Below are positions 17,860-26,538 of a DNA stretch of 64,000 nt, one piece after another (position 1 is the stretch's first letter; every line of letters starts with the position of its first letter). The notes beneath the pieces were generated by a model. It worked only from the letters and a program-made list of their open reading frames with translations. It had not been told where the DNA came from and did no database searches. The position numbers and the translations under genes were made by a program. Source of the DNA: Komarekiella atlantica HA4396-MV6 (GTDB lineage Bacteria > Cyanobacteriota > Cyanobacteriia > Cyanobacteriales > Nostocaceae). Where the stretch lies: assembly GCA_019359395.1 (NCBI GenBank), contig JAHHHK010000010.1, positions 47,894 through 111,893 of the forward strand. The letters are read 5' to 3'.

Positions 17860-19074
17860 ATGAAAGTTTTGCTGTTACATAACCGATACCAACTTGCAGG
17901 CGGTGAAGATGGAGTAGTGAAGGCTGAGAAGTTATTGCTGGAAGGAAATGATCATGAGGTGTCTTTACTAGAAGTTAGTAATCAAGACATTACAAACGCT
18001 TGGGATAAAGTTGCAACTGCGGTAAGTGCAATTTACTCATATTCAGCGAAAGAACAAGTTAGCAAAGAAATTGTTCACTTTCGTCCCGATATCGTTCATG
18101 TACATAACTTTTTTCCTTTGCTTTCTCCTTCCATTTACGATGCTTGTCAGCAGTATGAGCTACCTGTTGTCCAAACTCTTCACAACTACAGACTTGCCTG
18201 TCCCAAAGCAATGCCTTTTCGAGATGGTAAAGTTTGTGAGGATTGCATTGGCGAGCTAATACCTTGGCCTAGTATTGTACATGGCTGCTATCGGAACTCA
18301 CGCCTACAAAGCTCGGTTGTAACAGCAATGCTCACCTGGCATCGACTACGAAATACTTGGCAGGAAAGGGTAGATGCTTATATCGTTTTTACTAAATTTC
18401 AAAAAGAAAAAATGGTTCAAGCTGGATTGCCACAAGAAAAAATTTTTGTTAAACCTAATTTTGTTTTTTCTCCTGATTTTCTCGATCAGAGTAATCAACG
18501 AGATGATTATCTGTTATTCGTTGGAAGGTTATCAGAAGAAAAAGGGATTTCTATTTTAATTGATGCGTACATAGAGCAAAATGTGCGTGTACCGTTGAAA
18601 ATTGTTGGTGATGGTCCATTACGCCAGAGATTGCAGGCAAAAGTCCATAATTTTGATTACGATCACGTGATTGAATTTTTAGGCTTTCAAGATAAATCAG
18701 TAGTTCTATCACTAATGCAACATGCAAATCTTTTAGTATTTCCTTCTATTTGGTATGAAGGTTTTCCCTTAGCGATCGCAGAAGCATTTGCTTGTGGATT
18801 ACCTGTATTAGTTCCAAAATTGGGTGGTTTGCCAGAAATTGTCGAGTATGGAGTAAATGGCTTATACTTTGAAGCTGGAAATTCACACGATTTAGCAGAA
18901 CAAATAAAATGGGTTACTACTCATCAGGAAGTTATACCTACTCTGAGCAAGGGCGCTCTTTATTCATACAAGACTAAATATTCTTCTGAAGGTAATTATC
19001 AGCAATTAATTAAAATTTATCAGCAACTTATTGATAAAAAATCTGTAAATATTCTTGATAACTTCAACTTTTAA
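17860..19074 (+). CDS. GT4-family glycosyltransferase with a conserved cysteine insert
   Basis: A 404-residue GT-B enzyme. The N-domain starts KVLLLHNRYQLAGGEDGVV, a subgroup hallmark, followed by HVHNFFPLLSP and TLHNYRLACP. A segment with CP, CEDCIGE and HGCYRNS contributes four Cys that could bind metal or form a structural cluster. The donor domain has FVGRLSEEKGISILIDAY, VGDGPLR and the EX7E block EGFPLAIAEAFACGLPVLVP. The HIP1 octamer at about 18773 is the first seen since about 6386. It probably adds a residue of the repeat unit. Confidence 0.92.
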   Translation: MKVLLLHNRYQLAGGEDGVVKAEKLLLEGNDHEVSLLEVSNQDITNAWDKVATAVSAIYSYSAKEQVSKEIVHFRPDIVHVHNFFPLLSPSIYDACQQYELPVVQTLHNYRLACPKAMPFRDGKVCEDCIGELIPWPSIVHGCYRNSRLQSSVVTAMLTWHRLRNTWQERVDAYIVFTKFQKEKMVQAGLPQEKIFVKPNFVFSPDFLDQSNQRDDYLLFVGRLSEEKGISILIDAYIEQNVRVPLKIVGDGPLRQRLQAKVHNFDYDHVIEFLGFQDKSVVLSLMQHANLLVFPSIWYEGFPLAIAEAFACGLPVLVPKLGGLPEIVEYGVNGLYFEAGNSHDLAEQIKWVTTHQEVIPTLSKGALYSYKTKYSSEGNYQQLIKIYQQLIDKKSVNILDNFNF

Positions 19075-19125
19075 ATATAGTTAGTGTATGTTGACCATCA
19101 ATATTTTAAATTAATGAGGTAAATT

Positions 19126-20085
19126 ATGTTAAAAAAAGCTTTAATACTATTAAAATATAGCTTCATAAATTTTACGAAATCTTCACTAATCAAAAAAGTT
19201 TCAAATATTAAGACAGAAAGTGGATTTACTTATAATGAAAAACCTAAAGTTTCTGCTATTATACAATTTTTTAATAAACGGCAGAACATAAGCAGTTTGA
19301 TAAACGCATTAAGACTTGCTCCTATAGATGAAATTATTGTAATTGATGATGGATCTTCAGATGGTTCATACCAAGATTGGATAGAGCATTTAACCCGACC
19401 AAATGATTTCTTAATAAGAAGCAATGATTTATATGAAGTTAGAACTTATTCCAGAGCAATCGATTTAGCTAGAGGTGAGTATATTATTCTTTTGCAAGAT
19501 GATGATATTCCACCTGCATCTCCTGCTTGGGTAGAAGATGCCATAAGTTTATTTGAAACTTTTCCTAAACTTTTAATTTTGGGAGGAAGATTAGGCTTAG
19601 ATCTCTTAATGCCTGACAGAATAAATCCAGGTGAAGATTCAGCTTATAAAGAAGAAGGAAATATTGCTGGAACTCCAGGAGTTAATAAGTACAGAATTAT
19701 CAAAAAACCTGAATTCTTGATTAGTGAAAAAAATCTACCTTTTATGTTCGCAGAATATGTTAATCGTGCTCCTATGTTCTTAAGAAAGAAAGAAGCTCTA
19801 GATTTAGGAGGTATTAGTCAAGAATTTGCACCATTTCAATGCGATGATGCAGATATTTGTATTAGAGCATGGCTATCAGGTTATCAAGTTGGATTTTATA
19901 ATTCGGACTTCGTGCGGGATGTAGGTATAGGTGGAATGAGGTTATTTAATAAAGAATCTGTGCCGAAGCAAGCTATCAAAAACTGGCAATTAATCTATTC
20001 TAAATATTCCGGTATTATAGAAAGCAAAAAATTGAATGCTTTAGTTGCTGAGTCTAATTCAATTTTTGACAAACCGCTTGAATAG
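19126..20085 (+). CDS. GT2-like glycosyltransferase
   Basis: A 319-residue GT-A-type protein. It shows VSAIIQFFNKRQNISSLI, IIVIDDGSSDGSYQDW and LLQDDDIPP, the DXD-like metal site. The later PFQCDDADICIRAWLSGY is the acceptor-side motif region, and GGIS.EF and GFYNSDFVRDVGIGGMR segments follow. No membrane segment is seen. It is the last plus-strand glycosyltransferase of the block. The first 40 residues are basic and amphipathic and may attach it to the membrane. Strongly A+T-rich codon use. Confidence 0.85.
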   Translation: MLKKALILLKYSFINFTKSSLIKKVSNIKTESGFTYNEKPKVSAIIQFFNKRQNISSLINALRLAPIDEIIVIDDGSSDGSYQDWIEHLTRPNDFLIRSNDLYEVRTYSRAIDLARGEYIILLQDDDIPPASPAWVEDAISLFETFPKLLILGGRLGLDLLMPDRINPGEDSAYKEEGNIAGTPGVNKYRIIKKPEFLISEKNLPFMFAEYVNRAPMFLRKKEALDLGGISQEFAPFQCDDADICIRAWLSGYQVGFYNSDFVRDVGIGGMRLFNKESVPKQAIKNWQLIYSKYSGIIESKKLNALVAESNSIFDKPLE

Positions 20086-20198
20086 TTCTAAATACTGTAT
20101 ATTGTTAAATCATAGTAAAATCTCATTCACAGGTTGACTAAGTTTTAAATAAGTTTCCCCCTTGAAGAGGAAAAAAACTTAATTTTTCAAATAACCTT

Positions 20199-21344
20199 CT
20201 ATATCCAGGCTGGGAATAACCTGTTACTTCTAGCAATAACTAAAATTGATTGGTAAATACTATACTGGACTCTATCTTGTAGACGTTCCCTAATTCTGAT
20301 ATCAAAAAAAGATTTATCAAAAAGTTTAGATATTTCGTCAGTTTGACGGAAAAGTCTTTCGGTTACTTCTGTAGTAAGTAATTTTATTTCTGGTTCAGCC
20401 TGTATTCTTCGCAAAATCTCTTCTGGAAGCTCTATTCCTAATAAATCCTTGGCTAAGAGAGTGCCTAATAATAACCTTCTTCTACAACCTAGTATATTGG
20501 CTTGTTCGATAACTAATCCCCAATCTATATCTGGTGAAACGCAGATTAGTGTAGCTACATCGCTGATCAATTGCAGCTGTTTCCAACGATCTCTAGAACC
20601 ATGTACGCAGAGAAACAATAGATTATCTTCAGGTGAGAGATTGAGTATTGATTTGCCTGCCAAAGATACGCTTTTATGACGTTCCCAAAGACCTTCATGT
20701 TCTAGTGGAAAGGAAAGATATCTTTGCAAAAGTTGCCAGTGAAAATCTATATTAATTCCTGTATCCTTATGATGATAGTTATTATCCTTACAAAATGGAG
20801 ATTTTAGCCGGGCGACTTCCTGCTCTCGAGTAAATTTATATGAACTTTCATATCCCTTAGAAACAAGAAGATCCCTAGCTATTAGGGCTTCCTGCTGACG
20901 AACTAAGATATCTATGTCGTTGAATTGACGGAGTGCAATATTGCCGTAGGCTGAGATAGCTAGGATAGCTCCTTTAATGGGAATCACGGAAATTCCCTGT
21001 GATTCAAATAGATTCAATAGTTTAATTAGCTCGCCAGTTAAAGAAAGGTTGCGTCTAACATTGGCTTGGAAATAACTGAGTATTTGAGCTAAAACAGCTT
21101 TGGGAACTAGTTCGGGGCAGATATTATTTAGGTTTTGATACAACAGTGGCATAACTTTGTGTAAGACTGCTGCTGGAATAATATGAGTCCAGTTAAGGTC
21201 TTGTTGAACTAAGACTTTGATGCGCTCAATAGTTGCGGGATCTAGCTGAGTACGGGCACAACAAAGAAGCAGCTCAACTTCCGGGTAAGTTTTTATTTTT
21301 TTGTTTTCAGTATCGGGTGTAGATAAAATTTTCATCACAGCCAT
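20199..21344 (-). CDS. Nucleotidyltransferase-fold protein (NTP_transf_5 type)
   Basis: A 381-residue protein resembling the 'uncharacterised nucleotidyltransferase' family often found in polysaccharide clusters. The core reads VIPIKGAILAISAYGN then LRQFNDIDILV, which fits the nucleotidyltransferase G-S/D-x-D pattern with Asp pair DID; a later NIDFHWQL could supply the third acid. The function of the family is not established; sugar or phosphate modification is a guess. It is convergent with the preceding glycosyltransferase and the only minus-strand gene in the 3.6-24.4 kb block. Start ATG 21344; ATG 21335 is an alternative. Confidence 0.75.
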   Translation of the reverse strand: MAVMKILSTPDTENKKIKTYPEVELLLCCARTQLDPATIERIKVLVQQDLNWTHIIPAAVLHKVMPLLYQNLNNICPELVPKAVLAQILSYFQANVRRNLSLTGELIKLLNLFESQGISVIPIKGAILAISAYGNIALRQFNDIDILVRQQEALIARDLLVSKGYESSYKFTREQEVARLKSPFCKDNNYHHKDTGINIDFHWQLLQRYLSFPLEHEGLWERHKSVSLAGKSILNLSPEDNLLFLCVHGSRDRWKQLQLISDVATLICVSPDIDWGLVIEQANILGCRRRLLLGTLLAKDLLGIELPEEILRRIQAEPEIKLLTTEVTERLFRQTDEISKLFDKSFFDIRIRERLQDRVQYSIYQSILVIARSNRLFPAWI

Positions 21345-21602
21345 AGATTAAATTTGTGTTCTTGTGCCTAAAATTAAAATCCAAAGCTTACTCATTCGAC
21401 ACCATAACCAGTAAGCACCATAAGGTGAAACGGTTAAAGACAACAGTAAAGCAGGCATTTAGTCCAAGAATTTCATAAAGCGGTCGGCTTATCCAGTATA
21501 AGAACAGCAGTAGTTTAATGGCTAATTTTATTAACTTCAAGGTTTGTAGCTATAATCATTCAATTGTAAAAACTTATGAGCCGAAATCGGCTATCAAAAT
21601 AC
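21345..21602. other. Intergenic region between divergent nucleotidyltransferase-like gene and tRNA-Gln
   Basis: No gene is seen. It should contain the minus-strand promoter of the nucleotidyltransferase-like gene. Confidence 0.3.
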
Positions 21603-21633
21603 TTGACATTACCCTGGGTCTGACTGCTATATT
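21603..21633 (+). promoter_or_regulatory. Candidate promoter of tRNA-Gln
   Basis: A consensus -35 TTGACA lies at 21603-21608. A -10-like TGCTAT (16-bp spacer) or TATATT at 21628-21633 (19-bp spacer) follows, about 17-20 bases before the tRNA 5' end. Confidence 0.55.
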
Positions 21634-21650
21634 AGCAACAGTGGAATCTT

Positions 21651-21722
21651 TGGGGCGTAGCCAAGTGGTAAGGCAGCGGGTTTTGGTCCCGCCATCCCTA
21701 GGTTCGAATCCTAGCGCCCCAG
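21651..21722 (+). tRNA. tRNA-Gln (anticodon UUG)
   Basis: A 72-base tRNA. The acceptor TGGGGCG pairs with CGCCCCA, the D arm includes AAGTGGTAAGGC, and the anticodon stem GCGGG/CCCGC closes the loop TTTTGGT, giving anticodon TTG. The T-loop is GTTCGAATC, the discriminator is G, and CCA is not encoded. In cyanobacteria tRNA-Gln is normally charged through Glu-tRNA amidation. Confidence 0.97.
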
Positions 21723-22172
21723 TACAATATAGAATTATATCTATACACACCAAGCTTTTGACATCCAGATCTCTTTGCAACTTATTCTGGGTCTAAAGGC
21801 TTTTTTAGTGTTTTGTATTATGGTGATTACTCATAACTCTCATTGCATTGCTGCTGTATAAAGAATCTCTATAGGCTTGATTCAAGATATAAAAGGGTCA
21901 ACAAATTTGTCTTGCGTAATGTTACTGTAGTGATAGTGCGTGACCCCCGATTTGCCCGGATTTTAAATATCGCTGTCAGTTAATAGATGTATTAAGTAGA
22001 TTTTGGAAACCACTCAACTATCCTTGAGATTGCTTGAGCTATGTGATGAGTAATTTACTAGCGTGCGGCAAAAGACAAGGTAACTTCATAAGCAATCCAA
22101 CTTACGTATGCCAAGATGGAATCGAAGCATTCACCTATCTAAGCAATAAAAATAACTTAATTCACAGATGCC
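21723..22172. other. Leader region upstream of the Wzc-type gene
   Basis: 450 bases without a credible gene (a 60-codon ORF at 22034-22216 overlaps the next gene in another frame and looks random). It probably contains the promoter of the Wzc-type gene. I see no clear operator. Confidence 0.35.
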
Positions 22173-24392
22173 ATGCTAAAGTCAGACAAATATCCTCACC
22201 CATTGTCACAAGCTAACGCTACTCAACTAAATGTTGATGAAGATGAGTTAAATCTGGGTCAGATTGCAACAGTTCTGCGCCGACGGATACTGTTGATCGC
22301 TGGTATAACAGCTTTAGTAGCAACAGCAGCAGTATTAAAGGCAGAAACAGATCCCCCAGTATATCAAGGCTCGTTCGAGATTTTAACCAATCCTGTGACC
22401 GGTGAGAGTAAGGCCATAGCCGACGTTCCTCAAACAATAAATTCAAATTCTCAGGGCGACCTTGTAGCATCGGCTGAGTCAGAAAAACAAGTTGCAACAA
22501 CAATCAAAGTTTTACAAAGTCATCGAGTTTTAGACCCGATTATCGAGAAGCTTCAGCCTCAATATCCAGACCTAACATACTCTGAAATTCTTAATGACTT
22601 AACTATTGAATCTAAGCAGCCAAATATTTTAGAAGTTGCGTATACTCATCCAGACCAAAAGCAAGTTAGCGATTTTTCCAAGTTGCTTGCTGATGCCTAT
22701 CTAAACTATAGTCTAGCGGAGCGTCAGGCAGATGTAGATCAAGCAATTGTCTTCGTTAATAAACAAAGACAACCGTTGGAGCAAACAGTTAAATTCTGGC
22801 AAAATAAAATGCGAGACTTGCGACTGGGCAATAACTTGATTGATCCGTTGCAAAAAGGTCAAGAGTTGACTGGTCAGGTTGCTACTTTGCAACAACAGCG
22901 AATAGAAACAAGAGTGCAGTTAGAACAATTAGCGGCCAGGTATGAGGATTTGCAGAGGGAGTTAGCGCAACAGCCAGGTGAGAGGGCTGGTAATTCTGTA
23001 CTGAGTGAAAATGCTCGCTACCAAAAAATACTGGATCAAATTCAGGGCGCAGACATTACTATTCAACAACAGTCAGCCGTCTTGACGGATGACAACCCCA
23101 GAATGGTGACTTTAAAGCAAACGAAAGCCTATTTGCTTCCATTGCTTGCTCAAGAAGAAAGTCGAGTGCAGAAAGAGTTGCAAAGCCGCTTAAGAGAGTT
23201 AGCAGCCCGCGATAGTTCTCTGGATGAGAAAATAAGAGGACTCAATAGTGAAGTGAGAAGTTTAGCTAATGTTAGCCGTGATTATAGTAACATTGAGCGG
23301 GAATTACTAATTGTCACCAATGCTCTAAATCAATTTACAGCAAAACAACAAGCGTTGCAGATCGAAAAAGCGCAAAAGCAGCAACCTTGGCAGTTACTTG
23401 ATCCTAAATTAGCTAAGGTGAATGAACCTGATCCTGTTTCAAGCGGTGCTAAGAAAAACTTAGCAATAGGTGGTATTTTGGGTTTGCTATTGGGTGTAGG
23501 AGTAGCTTTAGCCGTAGATAAGCTCAGCAATATCTTTTACACTTCTAAGGAACTCAAGGATGCTACTAGATTGCCACTATTAGGGATAGTTCCCTTAAGA
23601 AAAGAACTAGGAGGGGCGACCCAAGAAAGTCCAATTGGAGTGCAACAAGCAAGTCGTGCTTCCTTTTTTGAAGTTTTTCGCTCTCTTTACACCAACATTT
23701 TGCTTTTAGGTTCGGATGTTCCGATTCGCTCTTTAGTCATCAGTTCAGTAGGTCAAGGAGATGGTAAGTCCACGGTTGCTGTACAACTAGCGCAAGCAGC
23801 AGCGGCGATGGGACAACGAGTATTACTGGTAGATGCGAATCTGCGTGCTCCTAGCCTACACAATTTAGTAGGACTTATGAACATTCAGGGATTAACTGAT
23901 GTAATTTCACAAGATTTAGACTGGAATAATGTGATTGAGCGATCGCCTCAAGAAGAAAACCTGTATGTTATGAGTGCTGGCCCAATTCCGCCTGACTCGG
24001 TTAGGTTGCTTGCGTCTCAAAAGATGCAAGATTTGATGGATAATCTGCACAATAGTTTTGATTTAGTAATTTATGACACACCGCCTCTGTTGGGGTTTGC
24101 CGATGCCTACCTACTGGCTGCTAATACCAATGGGATGGTGCTAGTTGCTGGCTTAGGTAAGCTGAAACGAACTGAGCTACATCAAGCATTGGATGAGGTG
24201 CAGGTATCTGGCACTCCTATTTTAGGGATAATAGCGAATAAGTCTAAAGACGCTATGCCAGCTTCTTATAACTATTACCAGCAGTATTCTCAGCAGAATA
24301 GAAGCTTAGAAAGGGTTCGTGAAGAGTCAGGTAGTGAGGTTGCTAGTTCCTTGTCAATTTCCTCTTCTTTGAGAAGGAGTAGACGGCGTTAA
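22173..24392 (+). CDS. Wzc-like polysaccharide co-polymerase with tyrosine autokinase domain
   Basis: A 739-residue inner-membrane protein that controls polysaccharide polymerisation and export by cycles of tyrosine autophosphorylation. An N-terminal Wzz domain with TM1 lies at about 39-55, a long periplasmic coiled-coil part at about 180-400, and a proline-containing PCP motif, KVNEPDPVSS (415-424), precedes TM2 (429-448). The cytoplasmic BY-kinase has Walker A GQGDGKST (527-534), Walker A' LLVDAN (551-556) and Walker B LVIYDTPP (631-638). The tail has Tyr699, 701, 702 and 705, a small tyrosine cluster for autophosphorylation. It closes the Wzx/Wzy locus and is the natural partner of the polymerase. 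Compare the second, tail-less homologue at 27950-30166. Confidence 0.92.
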   Translation: MLKSDKYPHPLSQANATQLNVDEDELNLGQIATVLRRRILLIAGITALVATAAVLKAETDPPVYQGSFEILTNPVTGESKAIADVPQTINSNSQGDLVASAESEKQVATTIKVLQSHRVLDPIIEKLQPQYPDLTYSEILNDLTIESKQPNILEVAYTHPDQKQVSDFSKLLADAYLNYSLAERQADVDQAIVFVNKQRQPLEQTVKFWQNKMRDLRLGNNLIDPLQKGQELTGQVATLQQQRIETRVQLEQLAARYEDLQRELAQQPGERAGNSVLSENARYQKILDQIQGADITIQQQSAVLTDDNPRMVTLKQTKAYLLPLLAQEESRVQKELQSRLRELAARDSSLDEKIRGLNSEVRSLANVSRDYSNIERELLIVTNALNQFTAKQQALQIEKAQKQQPWQLLDPKLAKVNEPDPVSSGAKKNLAIGGILGLLLGVGVALAVDKLSNIFYTSKELKDATRLPLLGIVPLRKELGGATQESPIGVQQASRASFFEVFRSLYTNILLLGSDVPIRSLVISSVGQGDGKSTVAVQLAQAAAAMGQRVLLVDANLRAPSLHNLVGLMNIQGLTDVISQDLDWNNVIERSPQEENLYVMSAGPIPPDSVRLLASQKMQDLMDNLHNSFDLVIYDTPPLLGFADAYLLAANTNGMVLVAGLGKLKRTELHQALDEVQVSGTPILGIIANKSKDAMPASYNYYQQYSQQNRSLERVREESGSEVASSLSISSSLRRSRRR

Positions 24393-24402
24393 GGGAGGTA
24401 AT

Positions 24403-24441
24403 GGGTAATTGGTAGAAAAAAATTACAATTACCAATTACCC
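24403..24441. terminator. Bidirectional hairpin between convergent genes
   Basis: GGGTAATTGGTA (24403-24414) and TACCAATTACCC (24430-24441) form a perfect 12-bp stem around a 15-base A-rich loop. It lies between the ends of the Wzc-type gene and a minus-strand gene. It could terminate both transcripts, though neither side has a long T-run. Confidence 0.5.
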
Positions 24442-24456
24442 GAAACTAATCAAAAG

Positions 24457-24936
24457 TTACTTTTCAGGCGATTTGAGAGCTTGATCCAAAACTTGCCGAG
24501 CCTGTTCTGCTTTAGCTCGCGCTTCTTGATAACGTAGATTACCTTGGGCAAAATTTTTGAGAACTTTAAAACCTTCTTTGAGGCGAGCAATTTCCTCTTC
24601 AGTCACCGACTTATCGGAGAACAGAACATCAACCGCCTTGCGAATTTCTAATGCTTCAGCTCGTGACTCTTGAACTTTCAGCTTGAGCGTAGCCAAATTG
24701 TTCAAGACCTGGACAGCTTGTGTAATGGCATCTTCACCACCAGCAGAATCAGTAGTTGGTTCCTTCACCTCAATTAATTGTTGAGGGCCAAATCCTTCTT
24801 CGAGTTCCGTTGGCAGCTTATCGGCATCCATTAGTTCCATCAGCTGATCCATTGCTTTCTCACGAGCTTTAGCTGAATCTTTGCCAGAAACAGTGAGGAT
24901 AATTTCTGGACTTTGAGCGAGAGTATACTGAACCAT
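24457..24936 (-). CDS. Conserved cyanobacterial-type protein of unknown function
   Basis: A 159-residue acidic, mainly helical protein that I do not recognise by function. The N-terminal part QSPEIILTVSGKDSAKAREK leads into helices with MDQLMELMDAD. The C-terminal half (about 80-155) looks like a coiled coil with repeated Ala, Glu, Lys and Arg. No signal peptide. A TTG at 24966 would add 10 residues, but I prefer ATG 24936 because the protein-like sequence starts there. Convergent with the Wzc-type gene and divergent from the next gene. Confidence 0.7.
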   Translation of the reverse strand: MVQYTLAQSPEIILTVSGKDSAKAREKAMDQLMELMDADKLPTELEEGFGPQQLIEVKEPTTDSAGGEDAITQAVQVLNNLATLKLKVQESRAEALEIRKAVDVLFSDKSVTEEEIARLKEGFKVLKNFAQGNLRYQEARAKAEQARQVLDQALKSPEK

Positions 24937-25116
24937 ATTTAGGCAGAAAATTTGCTGGTTAACCAAGCCTAGGGAAATAATTTTAACATAAACTGTAGCG
25001 TTTCAAATAATATGTTGCACATTGAGAAACAAGTCAGTAGTAGCACGAAAACTGACTCAAAATAAAACTTTATACTTGAATAAAGGCAGATTAAAATTCA
25101 ACAGGAGGGGAGAGGA

Positions 25117-26415
25117 ATGACTCTCAATCCCACCATCATGCGAGCAGTGGAACAACTGGGTTATCGTGTCACCGTTGGTGATGTGGCAACCCAGGCAGGG
25201 TTAAACATTGCTGAGGCGAATCTTGGGTTATTAGCCTTAGCATCTGATACTGGCGGACATTTGCAAGTAGCAGATTCGGGTGATATTGTTTACTTATTTC
25301 CGCAAAATTTTCGTTCGATTTTACGCAATAAGTACTTACAGTTGCGATTGCAGGAATGGTGGAAAAAGATTTGGGGTGTTTTATTTTACCTAATTCGTAT
25401 TTCTTTTGGAATTTTCTTAACTGTTTCTATCGCCTTGATTACTGTTAGTATCATTATCATCATTACTGCTGTCAACTCAGATCGCGACAATGACAGCGGG
25501 GGTAGCCATTCTAGTGGTGGTGGCTTTTTCTATTTTCCAAATTTATTTTGGTATTTCGACCCCAATTATGGCACCTACTACCAGGAACGGCGGGGCGAAA
25601 GACACCAACAAAGCAATCTGAATTTCTTTGAAGCGGTCTTTTCGTTTTTGTTTGGCGATGGTAATCCTAATGCCAACTTAGAAGAACGGCGCTGGCAAGA
25701 AATTGCGACTGTGATTCGTAATAACCGTGGCGCAGTAGTCGCAGAACAAATCGCCCCGTACTTAGATGACATTGGCAAAGGATATGCAAAAGAATACGAA
25801 GACTATATACTGCCTGTTCTCACCCGATTCAATGGGCAACCGAAGGTAAGTTCTGAGGGGCAGATTATCTATTACTTTCCAGAGTTGCAGGTACAGGCAA
25901 CTAAAAAACGTCGTCAGTCAGTGCCAGTCTACTTAGAGGAATCGCTGTGGCGTTTTAGTGCAGCAAGTTCAGGACAAATTATGCTGAGTGCTGGCTTGGG
26001 TATACTAAATTTTGTTGGTGCCTTGGTACTGGGAAGTTTGTTAAGAGATGGTACAATAGCTGCCCAATTAGGTGGACTTGTAGCTTTTGTCCAAGGAATT
26101 TATTGGCTACTATTAGCTTACGGATTCGGTTTTTTAGCCATACCTTTATTGCGTTATTTCTGGATTAAGTGGCGCAATAGCAAGACTACTGACCGTAACC
26201 GCGATCGCCTTTCCCGCGCTAGGCTATTAGCAACTGCGGATGATTCTTTGCGGCAGAAGATTGCCTACACTCATCAGTTTGCCGCCGAAAAAGTTATTGA
26301 AAATGAAGATTTGGTGTACTCTAGCGAAACTGACTTACTCGACCAAGAAGTTGAGCGTTCTGCACAAATTGACGCTGAATGGCAACGGCGTCTAGAACGT
26401 GGGAGTGGAGAATAG
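25117..26415 (+). CDS. Membrane protein of unknown function with duplicated winged-helix-like segments
   Basis: A 432-residue protein. Residues 1-70 look like a small helical DNA-binding-like domain (GYRVTVGDVATQAGLNIAEA, then DIVYLFPQNFRS). A similar pattern recurs at about 190-265 (NRGAVVAEQIAPYLDD, then GQIIYYFPELQV), so the unit may be duplicated. TM segments are at about 88-116, 290-312 and 318-345, with a Gly/Ser-rich stretch at about 125-135. AGGAGGGGAG 6-8 bases upstream of ATG 25117 supports the start. I do not recognise a characterised function. The combination suggests a membrane-anchored regulator, but that is only inference. Confidence 0.72.
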   Translation: MTLNPTIMRAVEQLGYRVTVGDVATQAGLNIAEANLGLLALASDTGGHLQVADSGDIVYLFPQNFRSILRNKYLQLRLQEWWKKIWGVLFYLIRISFGIFLTVSIALITVSIIIIITAVNSDRDNDSGGSHSSGGGFFYFPNLFWYFDPNYGTYYQERRGERHQQSNLNFFEAVFSFLFGDGNPNANLEERRWQEIATVIRNNRGAVVAEQIAPYLDDIGKGYAKEYEDYILPVLTRFNGQPKVSSEGQIIYYFPELQVQATKKRRQSVPVYLEESLWRFSAASSGQIMLSAGLGILNFVGALVLGSLLRDGTIAAQLGGLVAFVQGIYWLLLAYGFGFLAIPLLRYFWIKWRNSKTTDRNRDRLSRARLLATADDSLRQKIAYTHQFAAEKVIENEDLVYSSETDLLDQEVERSAQIDAEWQRRLERGSGE

Positions 26416-26486
26416 GGCATTGGAGATTGTATTAGGTAGGGATTAGTAGATTGAGTATTAGGTTGAGGATTAAAAGAATTTTTTCC

Positions 26487-26533
26487 CAGTCCTCACTCCC
26501 CAGTCCCTAGCCCCTAGTCCCCAGTCCCCAGCT
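26487..26533. repeat. Heptamer short tandem repeats (CCCCAGT type)
   Basis: Degenerate tandem copies of a 7-base unit related to CCCCAGT / CCCTAGT fill the gap between convergent genes. This class of short tandemly repeated repetitive sequence is typical of heterocyst-forming cyanobacteria. Confidence 0.75.
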
Positions 26534-26538
26534 CCTAA

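Noticed and set aside
21574..21780. ORFs on both strands across tRNA-Gln
   Set aside because: They run through the tRNA gene and are chance frames.
26487..26533. CRISPR array
   Set aside because: The repeats are contiguous heptamers without spacers, so they are short tandem repeats, not CRISPR. The same holds for 45602-45680, 48614-48692 and 54265-54296.
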